The notes under the pieces are model-generated. The model saw nothing but the letters and a program-made list of their open reading frames with translations. It was not told where the DNA came from and did no database searches. Both the position numbers and the translations under genes were made by a program. From Adineta vaga (Eukaryota; Rotifera), in the NCBI GenBank assembly GCA_021613535.1, contig CP075494.1, positions 5,084,001-5,148,000 on the forward strand: a stretch of DNA of 64,000 bases. Reading direction: 5' to 3'. Shown piece by piece: positions 34,206 to 48,730 of the stretch (position 1 is its first letter; each line of letters starts with the position of its first letter).

Positions 34206-35904
34206 TCAAAGATATATGTTTGTTTCTGGTGATTCAACAGTAACTTCTTTGGCTCGACGGAAACGATGAAATTGAGAGCGTATCAGTCGAAACAGCATTT
34301 CAGCAATTTCCATCAGTGAAAGAAAACTTATACCAATCCATAGACCTGTATGTCCACCTACATTAGATATAACATCAACTGGAGTAATCGTTGCTTGTTG
34401 TGAAGAAATGTCTGTTCGAGTTGTTTCATATACAACTTCCAAAGAAACAAAGCTAGATTCGATTTCCGATGTCCATGTTGTTGACCAATTGGTGGGTAAC
34501 GGAACTTTTGATGATTCAACAAATTGTTTGATACCATTCAATAAGAACTTAGGTGGTGCTAAGAGTGAACTCGATTTGATGATAAAATCATTGTAGGTAC
34601 ATTCTTGTGTACAATCAGGACAGAATGCAGTCCAAATACTTTTTGTATTCATAATCTCTGTTGCTGCGTCCACATAGCATCTATTTTTGAAATCACAGAG
34701 CGGTATATTGATGGTTTTATTCGTATTAGGTAGTACGATCGAACGAGAATTCCAACGGTATGGTTGTCCACAACCACACTTTGTATACCTAAAATATATC
34801 AACTTCAATATAGAATCAAACATAACATATCGAACTTACGTGTATGCTTGTATACAAGCAGCATAACATAGATACAGCGAATATCCATAGTCAGTATCAT
34901 GATATTCATTGAACATAGCTTGCATTCCAAGATTCAGTTTATCATTACATGTTGTGTATGGTGCGGGTAAAAATGTATTGATCTTTTTTGCATATCCTAG
35001 TTTGTGATGCTTGCCAGGAGCAAGTTGCATTGCTGCTAGTTCGATAAGAGGCAACTGAGCATTGTCATGAACTAATGCCACCATACCTACACCTATGCAT
35101 TACGCAAACAAACAAACAAACATCGAAATCAAAGTTCATTCTTTCCATCCTACCATTGGACAAATATGGAACATATTGATGTTGATGAATATAAAAGCGC
35201 ATCTCCAGAAGACCACTATATCCGTTCTCAGCATTGTATTTCAGACCAGTTTGACCCGTCGTTTTCATCAAAGCATTGAATGTGTAACACAGACCAAAGT
35301 TTGGTGACAGAAACCAAGTGAAATTAGCTGATGTGCATGACATACCATTGTATACACATGACATCATCATCGAATCAAGTGAATAGAACATATCAGTCAA
35401 TGATTCGTTTCGATTAAGTTTATAGATTAGAAAATCTTGAATATGCAAAGCTTGTTGGATAGTGAAATTAGATGTGTCAGTTGTATTTGTGAGATTCAAT
35501 GCATTTGTATAGTTTAGAAAAGGGCCAATAAATCGATCGTATCGAAGTGGAGAATAGTTACAAACAGTCACAGCAGGAAATACTTGAGGCCATTCCAAAA
35601 TGACTGTAACGGATGTCTGTGTTGGATATTCGAAATATGCACGAATGGATTGAGTGACAAAGTAAATCATTATACCAGAGAAAATAAGTGATGATACAAT
35701 CCAAAATATACGATTGGGAATCGTTTCACTTCGTGCAATGCCTGGTATGCCATGTGTTGATGTATTTAAACTGAAATCCTGGACGATTGAGCCAACTCGT
35801 CGGCGTTTCTGATCTGATTTGGGTTGTTGAGGATTGATAGGACAAGTAGCTGCTATGTGATGAATTGTTTCATTGGTCATATTTGTTATCGTAGTCAAAC
35901 TCAA
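34206..35904 (-). CDS. DEG/ENaC family cation channel, copy 2 (526 aa, 3 exons)
   Basis: Exons 35904-35154, 35086-34840 and 34788-34206 are displaced from copy 1 by exactly 3028 bp throughout, so the two differ only by substitutions. Exon 1 encodes an identical protein (the few changes are silent). Exon 3 differs at about 20 residues, mostly in the distal extracellular domain (for example around WNSRSIVLP, CDFKNRCYVD and IWTAFCPDC) and in the cytoplasmic C-terminus after TM2. All motifs (HG, FPAVTVCN, GLWIGIS) are kept. This suggests a shared N-terminal pore and gating half with a diversified sensing and tail half. Confidence 0.93.
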
Positions 35905-37747
35905 TGTATATATGAATAAAATTAGTCGATCTAATAGATATCAGAAGTAAAGTTTGATGACAATTCATCATATAAAATCAAGAAATTCACTGCGAAGGAT
36001 AAATTATCACACATATTTGCGAGTGTCCGCACTGATAAGTATTGTTTTATCAATACTATATGTGAGTTTTACAGACAAAATATTCGCATTGCAAAATAGA
36101 ACAACTAATTTCGATCAAGTAAATACTTACTATTACATGCTTCGTGTGTGCGAGAAATGAGTGCAATACTTAGTAGGTATCTGAATATAGGAATAGATAT
36201 GATGGTAGGCAAAATTTTCGACGTATAGATCGATTCTCTTTCTTTTGCTCCTCATAGAAAAATCAACTTCGTAAAAGAAAATGAATTGACAGCATACATT
36301 TTCCCTAAAAAAGAGAGCAATGTCATGAAAATTTATAATTTCTTTTCGTTCTATACTTCTTACATTTCAAAATATGCTTTGAAAATAGGCAATTTGTCTG
36401 ATTAAAAATTCCTCTAAATTAAAAAGGAGAAAATGACTTTCAATAAGTGCAAAGCGAGTATTTTTTCTCTGAGAAGAAAAAAATCTATCATATAAATTAA
36501 TCTTCATTAGGAGTGAAGTTTTATGAATAACTATATGTTAAATATAAGCTGTTATATGAATATACTATATTATAGTATTGTAAATTAAAGATAAACGAAA
36601 TAATGGTAATTATCTTCGACATGTGTATACGATGGGGTAGATTTCGTGATACATACAAGTATATAGTAATAATATGTATTGAATAAAAATTCTAAGATGC
36701 TTTTCTATTATGTGCTTTTTCTTGTATGTAATAGTTACGGATGCATAGATTGATTTTTTTAAAATTATTTCAACGAAAACAACGAATAATTAATTGAAAT
36801 CTGCATGTATATCGATATTTTGTATTTGTCCGTGCAAAAAATCTTAATGAGTACGATGCTATCAAAAATACATGTCACTAATGCATATTTCGATCTCTTT
36901 TTTCCGCTGTAATGATCGTCGACACATATGCCATTTTCTCTACCTTAAAAAAAATAATTATCTGCTGGGTAAACGAATCCATGTCCGTGGAAATCTGATG
37001 CAAAAAATATGACATTTGAACTATTTATAATTGAATTAACAAAGGTTCTAATAACTAGCTAACACAATAATATTTTATGCATAAGAGGAAGATTCTATGA
37101 TTTTCATCGATTGTGCAATACCTATCTATTCTACTATCATTGCCTTGTATGGTTGTCATATATGAGTCATCCTCTGCTATCGGATGGTATTACATAGTAG
37201 CCATCATATCAAACAGCATATATAATCGACTAACTATTCTTTTCTTCTGTTGTACTTTTTCTTTCGTATTTAGAACGACATAGTATTATAGGGAAGATTT
37301 GTTTTATAATTGAGAGCAGACGCGTATGCGGATATTGTATTGATTTTATATTGATTTAATCGTTTTTGGTATCGATCGAATCGGCAATATTAAAATAATC
37401 TTTATTATGAGAAGAAAATCATTCCCTATATTCTTCAAATGAGTGTTTTTATCGATAGAAAAAGATTTATTTAGAAGATATTAATCTTTTATACGTTGCT
37501 GCATGATGACATCTAGTTATGCGCAACAAAACACAATCCAAAACGAGAGAAGAAAAAGAAAAAAAAATGTGCGATTCATTTGCTGTCACATGATCGTTTT
37601 TCTTTCTTTTTTTCTTCTTCTTCTATCCCTTATTTGCTAGGCATAAGGTACGTTCGTTCTCTTTTATTGACTTAAATCAAAATAACAAAATATATCAATT
37701 CCGTTTCTCCTAGCTTTTGTCGTCATTTCAGATTAGTTATTGATCGC
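35905..37747. other. Intergenic between channel copy 2 and the HECT ligase gene
   Basis: Homology to the other channel locus ends within about 20 bp of the start codon. AT-rich, with no supported gene; a plus-strand ORF at 35954-36160 has a hydrophobic stretch but no other support. 37550-37640 is poly-purine/poly-pyrimidine. The short segment before 37748 is the probable promoter and leader of the ligase gene. Confidence 0.5.
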
Positions 37748-40700
37748 ATGGATCAAGAATTATTTGATGATTATCTGAAGATATTCAGTCAATCGGAAAC
37801 CGAATATACAAGATATGCTACTGAAGCAATCTTATCAGACAAGGATGGTGATGATATTAGCTATTTTTTTCCTTTAAACACTTCTACTGAGTTAACAATA
37901 TCGAAAAATAAGTATTCAATTGGTAGTTCTAATGCAATAACTATCAAACGTATTCAAAATCATCTGACTCTATTAACTAAATCAATAACAATAGATGACA
38001 TTGAAACACAGATTAACAATGAATTGATCAATAATGTATTTTCTAAGATAGAAAATTTCCATAAAAATGCATTAAAACGAATAAATGATCGTACTGAAAC
38101 ACAGCAACAATTACAGACAGCTTTAACAATCAAAACACAAATTGAAAAGTCAACTGCAACATTAATCTTTTCACAAAACAACACTAATCAACAATTATCT
38201 TATTTTGCCATCAAATCCTTATCATCTATCTTATTAATTCTTATAAAATCTGCTCAAAAACATGATCCAGATATTATAGAAGAGATTTCAACATTAACCA
38301 GTCAGCTATGTGAACAACTTCCCATGAAATGTTTAACTTCATCATCAGATCATACTCTTCTATTAAATTCTTTGAAACCATTGATAAATTACTTTCAAGA
38401 ATTATTGTTGTCAAACGATTCAATTCGAGCTCGTCAAGCACGTATCATTCTATTAAATTTTGCTATTGCTAAAGGATCATTCAAAGACATTTTATTCTTA
38501 TTGACTGAAATGATATTTGATACAGACAATATGTATCGTGTAGGAGGCGTTCTCCTTCAATTAAATAATAACCTTCAAGAAAACAATACATTCATATCAA
38601 AAGATATAACAGGTACAAAAATTATTTGAGAGTGTATAGATGGACTAATCAAAGTTCTCATTTTCTACACTCTTTCCTATAATATAATAAGAATTTGTTT
38701 AGAAACAACTTCATTGGATTATCTTAAATCAATTGGAGAATATCCTGATTCAGAATTGACATATTCAAATGAGAAAATGTTAACAGGTCAATTGATCTCA
38801 TCAATTATTTTATCACATATCGAGTTAGATGATCAAATCTATTCATCAAAACGATTAGAACAAGGTTCACTTGAAAGTTCATTTTCATTCGAATTTCATC
38901 CAAACACATTTCATTTATTATTTGATCTTATCGAGCGATCAGCAACGCTATCAAGCACTGCCAATGCTCATATATTAACTGTTTGTTTAAGATTATTTAC
39001 TACACATCTCCGATTTCTCAGTGCTAGCCGAACAGACATACAGACATTTGCAAATGATGATCAATTAACTAAATGGTTTCATTTATTATTGAAATTCGCG
39101 TGTGATGAAAGTCAAAAATCAATATCTGTCACTGCATCCAAAGGTCTTGTAGATCTAATTAATCTACCTACATGGTCATTTATTCAAAAATTATCCTTTA
39201 TTCATCAATATATTGAAGAAAATCGATATAAAATACTACTAGAACAATTATTTATAGAACTAAATAGAGAGGAAACAATCATGGATTGGATTGAACTTTT
39301 ATGCAATAATAATGATGAGAAGATTTCAGATAAGACCAAAGCGTTGAACATATTATATTCATTCATTGATCACTATTCTATTTCCTTTGAAAAACAACGC
39401 ATACTCATGATTTTATCTTCATTCCATCAGTTGTTAATATATCGTTTAGTACCAGAATATGCTTCGTTTTCGACATCTTCTTTGTTTATTCAATATATTA
39501 CTCATCTATTTAAAAAATCAATTATGACTGATTTAATCAAGTCACTTCTTGCTTATTTACCATTGATGACGAAAACCAATACAACCTTTAATTTTAGTGT
39601 TATTCAACCGATTTTTGCAGCTATTTTACCATTATTATCTGACTTTCTTGTACTACAGATCAATCAAGATCAAAATCAACTTCGATTTATATCTTGGTTA
39701 ATAGGTAAAATGACACAAATCATGATCACAAGTTCATCCTTAGATTCATTAGAATCGAAACACATCGATAAACTTAAACTTATACTCTTTGCTAATGGTT
39801 GTGAAACATCTGTACCAAACCAAAATGAATATCTATCTCAATTATTTCAATCAAATCTTGCCATTTCTAGTGAAGTTCATCGAGACACTCAGGAAAAAAG
39901 ATCATCTACGGATGAAAAATTTCTACTCTCAATTTATAACAATATCGATGAAGGTGCACAATTAATATCTCGAATAAAGAAATATGCAAAAAATAAACAA
40001 CATTTATTACAAAAATCCATTGAACAACTAGCAAATGAATTAACTGCAGCCGTCTTTGCTGTATATATCAAACATTATCGTCGAATTAATCTTGCTCGAC
40101 GTGAACTATCTCAAACAGATGAAATAAAACCATCTATAAAGCTTCTTTCGATCTTTGATTATGCCAATCATGTTCAAACAGTATTAGCAACTATTAAAGC
40201 TCAAGATCGTGATTGTGAAGCATTTGCTAAACAGATTAAAGCGAAGACACTTGTTCTTTTGGAATCTGTCAAGGAAAGTAATGTTATTTCTATTACAAAT
40301 GAAGTATTAACATCAGCCTTCAAAGCTGTTCCTAAGAAAGAAGGATTTGCAGGTTTTGAACGACAACTTTCTCATGGAACACAAGCAAAACAAGCTATCG
40401 AATTACTTCAACAATTAATGGAAGCTTGTAATCGATTTCGAAAATCAATTGTAACAAAAAAACAAACATCCGACGTAAAAATTAATAACGAACATTTACT
40501 CAATCGTGCAATAGATCAATTTCTTTATGAAGATTTTTATAAAGTAAATACATCTGTTCCTAGTGAAACTACAGATGTAATGTTAAACGAACTTAAAAGT
40601 TGTCTTCATCGACAATACGAACGAGCGATAACGAGATTAATTACTTATCGATTTGCTCAACGCTTTGTTGAGAAACTTTGTAACTTAAACGATGAACAAT

Positions 40701-43700
40701 CTGTAAGGCTTATTTTATTTCATTATCTACCATATTTACGAAATTCAGAAGTCGAATGGTCATATCTCGAGAATATATATGCAGCAAATAATCAGCTACA
40801 AGATGAAATTCGAATGAATTATTATTTGATTATTAAAACGATTCTACAATCAACAATCTTTCAATCGATTCATATTCAACAACATGTATTCTATTTATCG
40901 AATATTAATTATAAATCAGTCGATATGGATCATCTACTTCCAGAAAAATTCTTTAAATCTGAAGATTTCGAGAAGAATGCAGTTTTGGATTTAAAATTAA
41001 CAACATTCAATTGGTTTCGATTATTTGCATTCAAATTATGTGAAAATATTCAGTTAGAATTATTTCGAGGGATAAATAATGAGAGATTAGAGCAACAACG
41101 GACGTTAGTTTTTGATAAATTCATATTAAATGAACTTCAAAAATGTCAACAAATGGATTTAGTAGAGAAATCAACAAATAATTCTTTAAAAAATATTTCT
41201 CTTGGTTGGTTTCATCGAGCGTTAACATCTGAGAAGGGCGAAATCGATCTTTATATCAATCAATATCTAGTTATTCTCTTTCGTTGTCTTCATTTCTATG
41301 AACATATTCAACAATTTTGTGCTACGATGGATTTTATCACAGAATTATTCAATATCTATCATCAAAGTAAACACAATATAACTCGTTTGCTCATATTGAA
41401 AATTACACGTGAATTAATTCCACGTCTATCACAAAAGATTGATCCAACAGCGATCATAATTGAAAAATTTATAGAAGAAATTCTCGTTACTATCGGACAA
41501 AACTTTATTGTTTCGTCAATCGAACCAGAAATAGTAACCGAATTGATAAATATCTATCGAACGATACTATCCAACAAATCTTTATGGCAAACGATGGCTA
41601 TTCAGATGATATGTAGCGCAATGAAAACAACTGAAATGAACAAAATCATCGCTTCACTTTGCATTTTAGGTGGATATATTTCACCATATTGTTTAAGTTC
41701 AATTATTAAAGTGTACAATGATGATGATTTTCGATTAGGATTGATTATCGATGTTTCTGATAATTCATCCTATACAGTTCAATGTCTTCAAACAAATCAA
41801 ATCGCATCAGTCAGTATTGACAAGATAGAACAAGAAATCGTTGTTGCACCTCCCGATCTTCTGATGTTACCAACTATAGATAATGAAGTGATTCATTCAG
41901 TACTTGATATATTAGGAAATTGGATACAATTGACAACGGAATCTTTAATAATGTTACAAATTAAACGTCGTGCTATTGCTGTACTTGCTCATATGTTAAC
42001 GAATCAAAGTATCATAGAGATTTTTATACAAAAACCATATGCAATTGCTCTTATTCAATTTGCAATTTCGGATTCATTATTATCAATACCTGATAAACTT
42101 CGACTATTCAATAAACAACATCTCGAACAATATTGTTTAAGTTTAGATAATTGTAATCAATGGAAAGATCAAGATATTACGAACGAAAAAACTAATTCAT
42201 CGAATAAATATAATCCATTAATAGTTAAAGCTTTATCTACATCAGTATTAAAATATAATGGTTGGAAACCATATGTATCAAACGATGAAATACAATTATT
42301 CAAAAAAGGTCGGTTAGGAAATGATGAAATACTTATTGTTTCTATGCCAAGTACTGCTGCAGATAGTACAGCAATGAAACCATGTGGAATGAATCATCAA
42401 TTCAATGGACGTGTTAATCCAACTAGTGATAATACATATGTTAGTCTTCCAACATTTGTTATTGACAATTTAAAAGTAAGCGAAGGAAATTGGTATTATT
42501 GTGTTCGATTACCGAAAGACGGTGTACAAATTGGTTGGGCAACGCATAAATTTAATCCTCGTGGTAATGATGGAAAAGGGCTCGGTGATGATCAGTACTC
42601 CTGGGCTTATGATGGATCGCGGGGACTTTTCTTAAATGATGGCGTATATGACAAACAATTTAATGATATTCGTTGGAATGAAAATGATGTTTGTGGTTGT
42701 GGAATTGAAATCGATGGTGAAAAGACGAATATCAAATATTGGCTCAATGGAAAACTTTTAGGAACAGCTTTTAAACATCAATCAAGGATTCCATCATCGT
42801 ATACTAATTGTGATTTGTTACCGAATGAACAAATAACACCTTTTTATCCGGGCATTACGTTACAACTTGCAGAACATCCATCGACCTACTGTGAATTTAT
42901 ATTTAGTCCCGAAGATATGCAACAATGCCCATTACCTGATGGATACAAACCTTTACTATTACCAAAACTAGTTGATACAGAAAATTCCATTGTCGCTTAT
43001 CCATTTAGTGCCTATTTAGTCGGTGATGAAACTAATGATTACATGTATACATCGCGAACAAAAGTATCAAACAGTCTTCTACGTGATTTTGTTCATGAAC
43101 GTCATCTTCAAACAGAATTTCTCCTTAATGATCAGTATTATCTAATTCTAACTGAAAATAGTACTGGTTTTCCAATATCTATGGACGAGGATGTAACATC
43201 ATTTACAATTGCATTTGATTTTCAAATTTCTACATCAGTGGAAATTATTTCACTTATTTCAGATGTGGCAGGAAATCTTATAGTAAAAATACCATTTAGT
43301 GATGAAGAAACACGTGTCGTACTTGTCTTTGATGGTAAAACAGAACAAACAAAAGTTTATATGAATCAAAACTGTCAAACATTTGAAACTTCATTTCCGG
43401 ATAAAACGATCAAGTTTTACTTGTTACCAAAAATCGAAGCAAGAATTCGAAATATTGGTATTTGGAAATACGCTCTACCTGAAGATCATGTTCAACGTTT
43501 CCTTTTGTACGGAATATTCTACGTAGCCACCGATTATCAACAGATGAAAGAATATCGAAAACGTGCAAATACATTTACCTTTGAGAAAAAAGAGTTTCCA
43601 AATGAAAGTCTTATTCCATTTGATCAATCATTTGAGAGAAATATCTGGAAACTAAAGCAAAAACAAGCGGATGCAAATGAAATCAAATACTTTTCAACTA

Positions 43701-46700
43701 CAGATTCATCAGTTCTTGAATTCTTCGGTAATAAAACTTATCTAGTATTAGAGAAATCGATAGAAACATGGTTTCAATACACTCTTATTCTCGATGTTTC
43801 CATACCAAAATGGCCGAATAAAGATAAACAATTATCACTCGTAACATTGAATGATAAAACACAGATTTTTATTACAAATAATGGTAAACTTTGTCTTCAA
43901 AACGAAAGAACAAATAATGAAGGTGAATCTGAAATAACCAACAACGAATTTTTTCGTCTCTGGATCTGTGTCGAAAATCAAAGCATTAAAATTCATATGA
44001 ATGAATCATTGGAGATTAATCTTGATACTGATGACGATCGATACGATGCAACATTAGATCATTTCGATTTCTTTCGAGAAATAAATCCAGAAAAAAATGA
44101 TACCGATGAAAATACCACGAGAGTTCAATGTCGGTCCATCACGTTTTTGAATCAAGCAAAGACGATCAGCGAAAAAATGCAAACGCCAGATCAATCACTA
44201 GAATCATTAATAACATCTCCTTTATCTGTTATTACACCGAATTTAATTGCTATTGGATACAAAAAACAATGGATTCAATCTGTAATTGAAGAATTCAAGA
44301 CAACAAATATACAAATGATAGATACCATTCTACGCGAACAAAAACAACGCTTTTTACAATTAGATACGGAAACACAACAAAACAACTATAAACAAATCTT
44401 ATCACGAATAACTCCAGAAATTGATTTTTCGAATACGATTGGTAATGGACAACTCAACAACATAGCTGAACGTATTTTAACGGAATGGACAGATGATAAA
44501 AATCAAAAAGAAACTAATGTGGATGATGATAATGATGATGATATTAAAGAAAATCAATGGTTCCATCGATCGATCAAGGGATTAGATATCACTGAGTCAT
44601 TAACAGAATGGCTTCAAGATCAATCAACAACAATATCGGAACCTGATATAATGCACCAATTATTTGATATAAATCAACAGACAGCTTATACAAAAAATCA
44701 CCAAAAATCAGTCTATTATACTCATCGAGATATTTCACAGGAGAGATATTTTGATCTACGTCTTGCTTGTGAAAATGCATTAGCAACAGTCTATGCTCGT
44801 GATACTATTCTCACTATACTTGAAGTTTGGTCGAACAATTCTACAACTCTATTTCCACTTGAAAAATTTGGTAATCCTTCTTTTATAATTCCACTCTTTC
44901 GATTAATGTCTGCAGATAAAAAGATCGATCGAATAAGTACAATACTATATTCAATCATCAAAAGTGAATACAAAGATTTGATTGAAAATCAGATGTATCG
45001 TCCAGAAAAGACTTTATTAATCATTCAATTACGAAATGAAATCGTTCTTCAATCACTTCGATTCTTATTTGAATCATCGTCATCTGAAGAGACTACGACA
45101 AAACCAATAATAAAAATTCTGAATATATTCATTAAATTATTCAAAGATAAATCCTTATTAAATGAAGATCAACTCGATCGTATTATTTCAGTATTATTTC
45201 CCACTCCGTTGATTAAAATACTGTTTGATCTATTTTTAAAAATTCATAATCATCAATCAAAAAATATTATTCTTCAACTTTTTACAACGTAAGTGAATAT
45301 ATGAAATTAGGACACAGGAATCGTACTAACAAATTTTTCTATTTTTGTATATTTTTTCCTCTGTAGACTTAGTCAAGCGAGTAGAAATTTCCAATTGAAT
45401 CGATCAATTCAAGATTTTTCAATCGAATTATTAATTACATTATCATCCGATGAATCGAAAACGAAAGATAATTTAACTAAATCTCTTCGACAAGCACTCA
45501 TGGATTTCGTATTTGTAATCTTTATGAAACAACACTCATCACGATTAACTGATTTACCACAAAATATTCGTGATCTATATACAGTTATTAATGTTATCAA
45601 TGCATTAATCGATCCAACTAAACAAGCACATTTACCAGAAATATTTTTCATACAATCAAAACATATTTTAGGTAATGTTCTTCAAATCAATCGCGATGAA
45701 TTCGACAAATGTCAAAAATACTTTAATTTCAACAGTGATCAACAATTGATTCATGCAATGAATAAAAGTCTCACACAAAATAGTTCATTTGGTGAATTTC
45801 TTCGTAATTTACCAACAGAATCAAATCCCAATGAAACTTTCTATCAGACGTATTTGTTCTTAGCAAATAATCCCACTGATAGCCTATTAATTCGAGCAAA
45901 ATTTTTATATCAATTGAATAAATTAATTGAAAAGATTCTTTCTATGGTTGACTTAAGTGTATTACCAGGTGAAAGTGTTCTCTCTGATCAAATCCGAGCC
46001 GTCAAAAGTTATCTATTAACGACAACAAAATTCGAATTATTCAAAGAATGTTTGGAGAAAACAGAAACTGATTATAATTATGATACACTTGAAATTAAAT
46101 TTGATACAGTTGAAGCTAGTTTAACAAATGAAAGATCGGATAATACGATGTTTCATCAAGCGTACCGACAGTTGCATGCCAATGCCCAAACAATCTTTCG
46201 AAGGTCAAATGAACAACTATGGCAATCACAATATGTGGGTATGCATAGTACTGATGCAGGTGGTCCTTATCGTGATTCTATAACTTGTATTTGTTCGGAT
46301 ATTTGTAGTGCACGATTACCATTATTTATTTTATGTCCAAATGGACGAACGAATAATGGATTAAATCGAGATTGTTGGATTCCAAATAGTTTTCCACCAA
46401 ATAAATCGATTCCGAATAAATTTCAAAAGCAATATCGATTCATTGGACAATTGATGGGTTTTGCTCTACGAAAGAAACATTATTTGAATTTAAAATTTCC
46501 GCCATTAGTTTGGAAACAGTTATTGAAAGAATCGATCACTGTTGATGATATTAAAGCTATTGATGTACAAAGTTTTGCGATGATTGATGAAATGGAAAAG
46601 AATATTGAAGAAGCAAAATCAATTGATACTGATAATCAAATGGATTATTTAGTTGGTACTCTCTTGAGTGAACTTCGATTTGATGTTGTTAGTTCAGCTG

Positions 46701-47395
46701 GAGAAACTTATGAATTGATTCCTGGTGGAATGGAAATTCAAATTACTACAAAGAATTTTCAACAGTATTGTACATTTTATCGTCATTATCGACTGAATGA
46801 ATTTTATCGACAAATAGAATTTATTCGTCAAGGATTGTCGAGTATTGTTCCATGTTATTATTTAAGTTTATTTACTGCTGATGAATTAGAAAAAGCCGTT
46901 TGTGGAGAAGGTGAAATTGATATACAATTGTTAAAACGAAATACTAAATATGAAAATGGTTTTACACAAGATTCGCCAGTAATTGAACGATTTTGGACAT
47001 TACTCAAAGATAGATTTAATGAAGAACAAAAAAGATTATTCCTAATATTTGTGTGGGGTCGAAGTATATTGCCTAATCGAGATGAAGATTTCACAACAAA
47101 ATTCACCATTACTACGTATGATGTTAATGATAGTGAAGTAGATAAAACACTTCCTCGTAAGTATAATTTTAGAAAAATAAATTTCAACTAATTTTACTAT
47201 ATGTTTTTAGAATCTCATACATGTTCATTTACCATTGATTTACCTCGATACTCAACAGTTGATATTATGTATGAACGATTAAATTATGCTATTACTTATT
47301 GCTCAAGTATTGATAACGATGGAACTATAAATGAAGTAGCAGAGACGATGAATTCTCAGCAGATGGATTCCAGTGATAACGATGATGAAGAATAA
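37748..47395 (+). CDS. Giant SPRY/HECT E3 ubiquitin-protein ligase (3141 aa, 4 exons)
   Basis: Exons 37748-38612, 38703-45288, 45367-47156 and 47211-47395 are all in phase, giving about 3141 residues. The first ~1250 residues are helical, armadillo-like. About 1285-1345 resembles a MIB/HERC2-type beta-barrel. A SPRY domain lies at about 1535-1690 (EGNWYYCVRL...QIGWATHKF...YSWAYDGSRG...YWLNGKLLG). About 1780-1910 is a LamG/concanavalin-like sandwich (IRNIGIWKYALP), with a second possible one after it. The HECT domain runs from about 2745 to the end. The C-lobe carries SHTC with the thioester Cys at about 3085, followed by an acidic tail. It transfers ubiquitin from E2 to substrates, which are probably recruited by the SPRY and lectin-like domains. 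The layout is closest to large HERC/HECTD4-type ligases; exact orthology is not established. Confidence 0.92.
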
Positions 47396-47622
47396 AATAC
47401 ATTGATTCGATTATTTCAACATTTTTAATAACTAATTCAGAACTTATTTTTGATAATCTTATTTGTATACTTTTCGTTTTTCTCACTGATTTTTCACTTA
47501 TAATAATACAAGCGATGAACGCATCGTACTCGCCGTCATTCATGTCGTCACTGGAAACGACAAAAAATCTTGATCAATAAAGTTTTATTCACATACTATG
47601 CTCTATCTTTATTATAGTTAAC

Positions 47623-48451
47623 TCAATTACGAATATTATCTGCACATAAACAAGGAGCAGCATAATTAAGAAAACTATCGTGAATACCATTACTAAAATA
47701 ACTAAGAGCATAAGTACCGAAACGGATCAATCCACCTGTATCACTACCACGATTGCATGTTGCACCATCACGACGCTTTTTGAAAAAGTTATGAAAATTA
47801 CCATTGTACCAACGATTCCAATTTTTATCATTCCAATTTTTCCAATTCTGGATCTATTTCCAATTTTCTGCATCGCCAGTGTAGTACCAATCACGACATT
47901 TGTCGCATTTATTACAAAGACGACCGTTACAATCAAGTTGTTTGTATTTGTTGGGTGCAGCAAATTCTTGGTTTTCTATACATATATGATTAAATAGAGT
48001 ATTGATCTTTAGAATTGAAGGTGAGGATGTAAATACTACTTTTATACACATACTACACTTTAGTCTCTCGTTTTGTTTGAAAAACAAACGAAAAAGAAAA
48101 AGATTTACCATTTTGTGTTGTCGATGGTTTCTCAGAAATTGAACTATCTTTGTTTATTGTTAAAAAATGGTTCTCACTCATGAATATCATTAAGAAGATT
48201 TTGTGCATTAATTACATATTTTTTTAAATCAGAGCCATTCAATGAAACTTTAGTTTGACAGTCATTTTCAATCTCTTCCTTATAATTATCCACTGGAATT
48301 AAATAATTTTGATCCTGAAATTAACAGAGAAAGAATTTCAAATTATTAATCAAATCTATCCGACGATTTGCTCTATCTAAAATCAATCAATTCGGATAGA
48401 TTTTTTACAAACACGAGCGACTATAGAAACAAAATAGAATATCGTCAGCAT
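47623..48451 (-). pseudogene. Small secreted Cys-containing protein gene with in-frame stop
   Basis: Proposed exons 48451-48413 (hydrophobic start, MLTIFYFVSIVAR), 48314-48178, 48143-48109 and 47975-47623 join in phase with GT-AG borders. The last exon encodes a CxxC-rich segment (CNGRLCNKCDKCRDWYY), a Trp/Asn-rich stretch, and a conserved-looking end (YAAPCLCADNIRN-stop). At 47856-47854 a TAG interrupts the frame right after ENWK. The downstream frame continues open for over 70 codons, so this is either a recent nonsense mutation, an unrecognised splice, or read-through. The first exon is the least certain. Family not recognised. Confidence 0.5.
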
Positions 48452-48730
48452 TAGAAAAGAATAATTTGCATTTTTTGTTTGATGGAAAAAAACATATTTC
48501 TTCACATTTTATCTTTATCGGAATTTATTCATCATATATATTATGATGAATCATTATAACTATATCCTTTTCTTCTGCATTGTTCATTTCTTTATTCATC
48601 TTTTCGATTACTGCTTGTAAATGTTCACAAGAAATGAACAAGTCACATTATATTTGACAGATGTTTAGATATTGCACTTTAAAAACATTCATAGAAAGAA
48701 AAAAGTACATGTTTAAACATTTACATATTG

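Noticed and set aside
35954-36160. Plus-strand ORF of 68 codons with one hydrophobic segment.
   Set aside because: Single short ORF in AT-rich intergenic DNA, with no homologous copy at the other channel locus and no splice partner.
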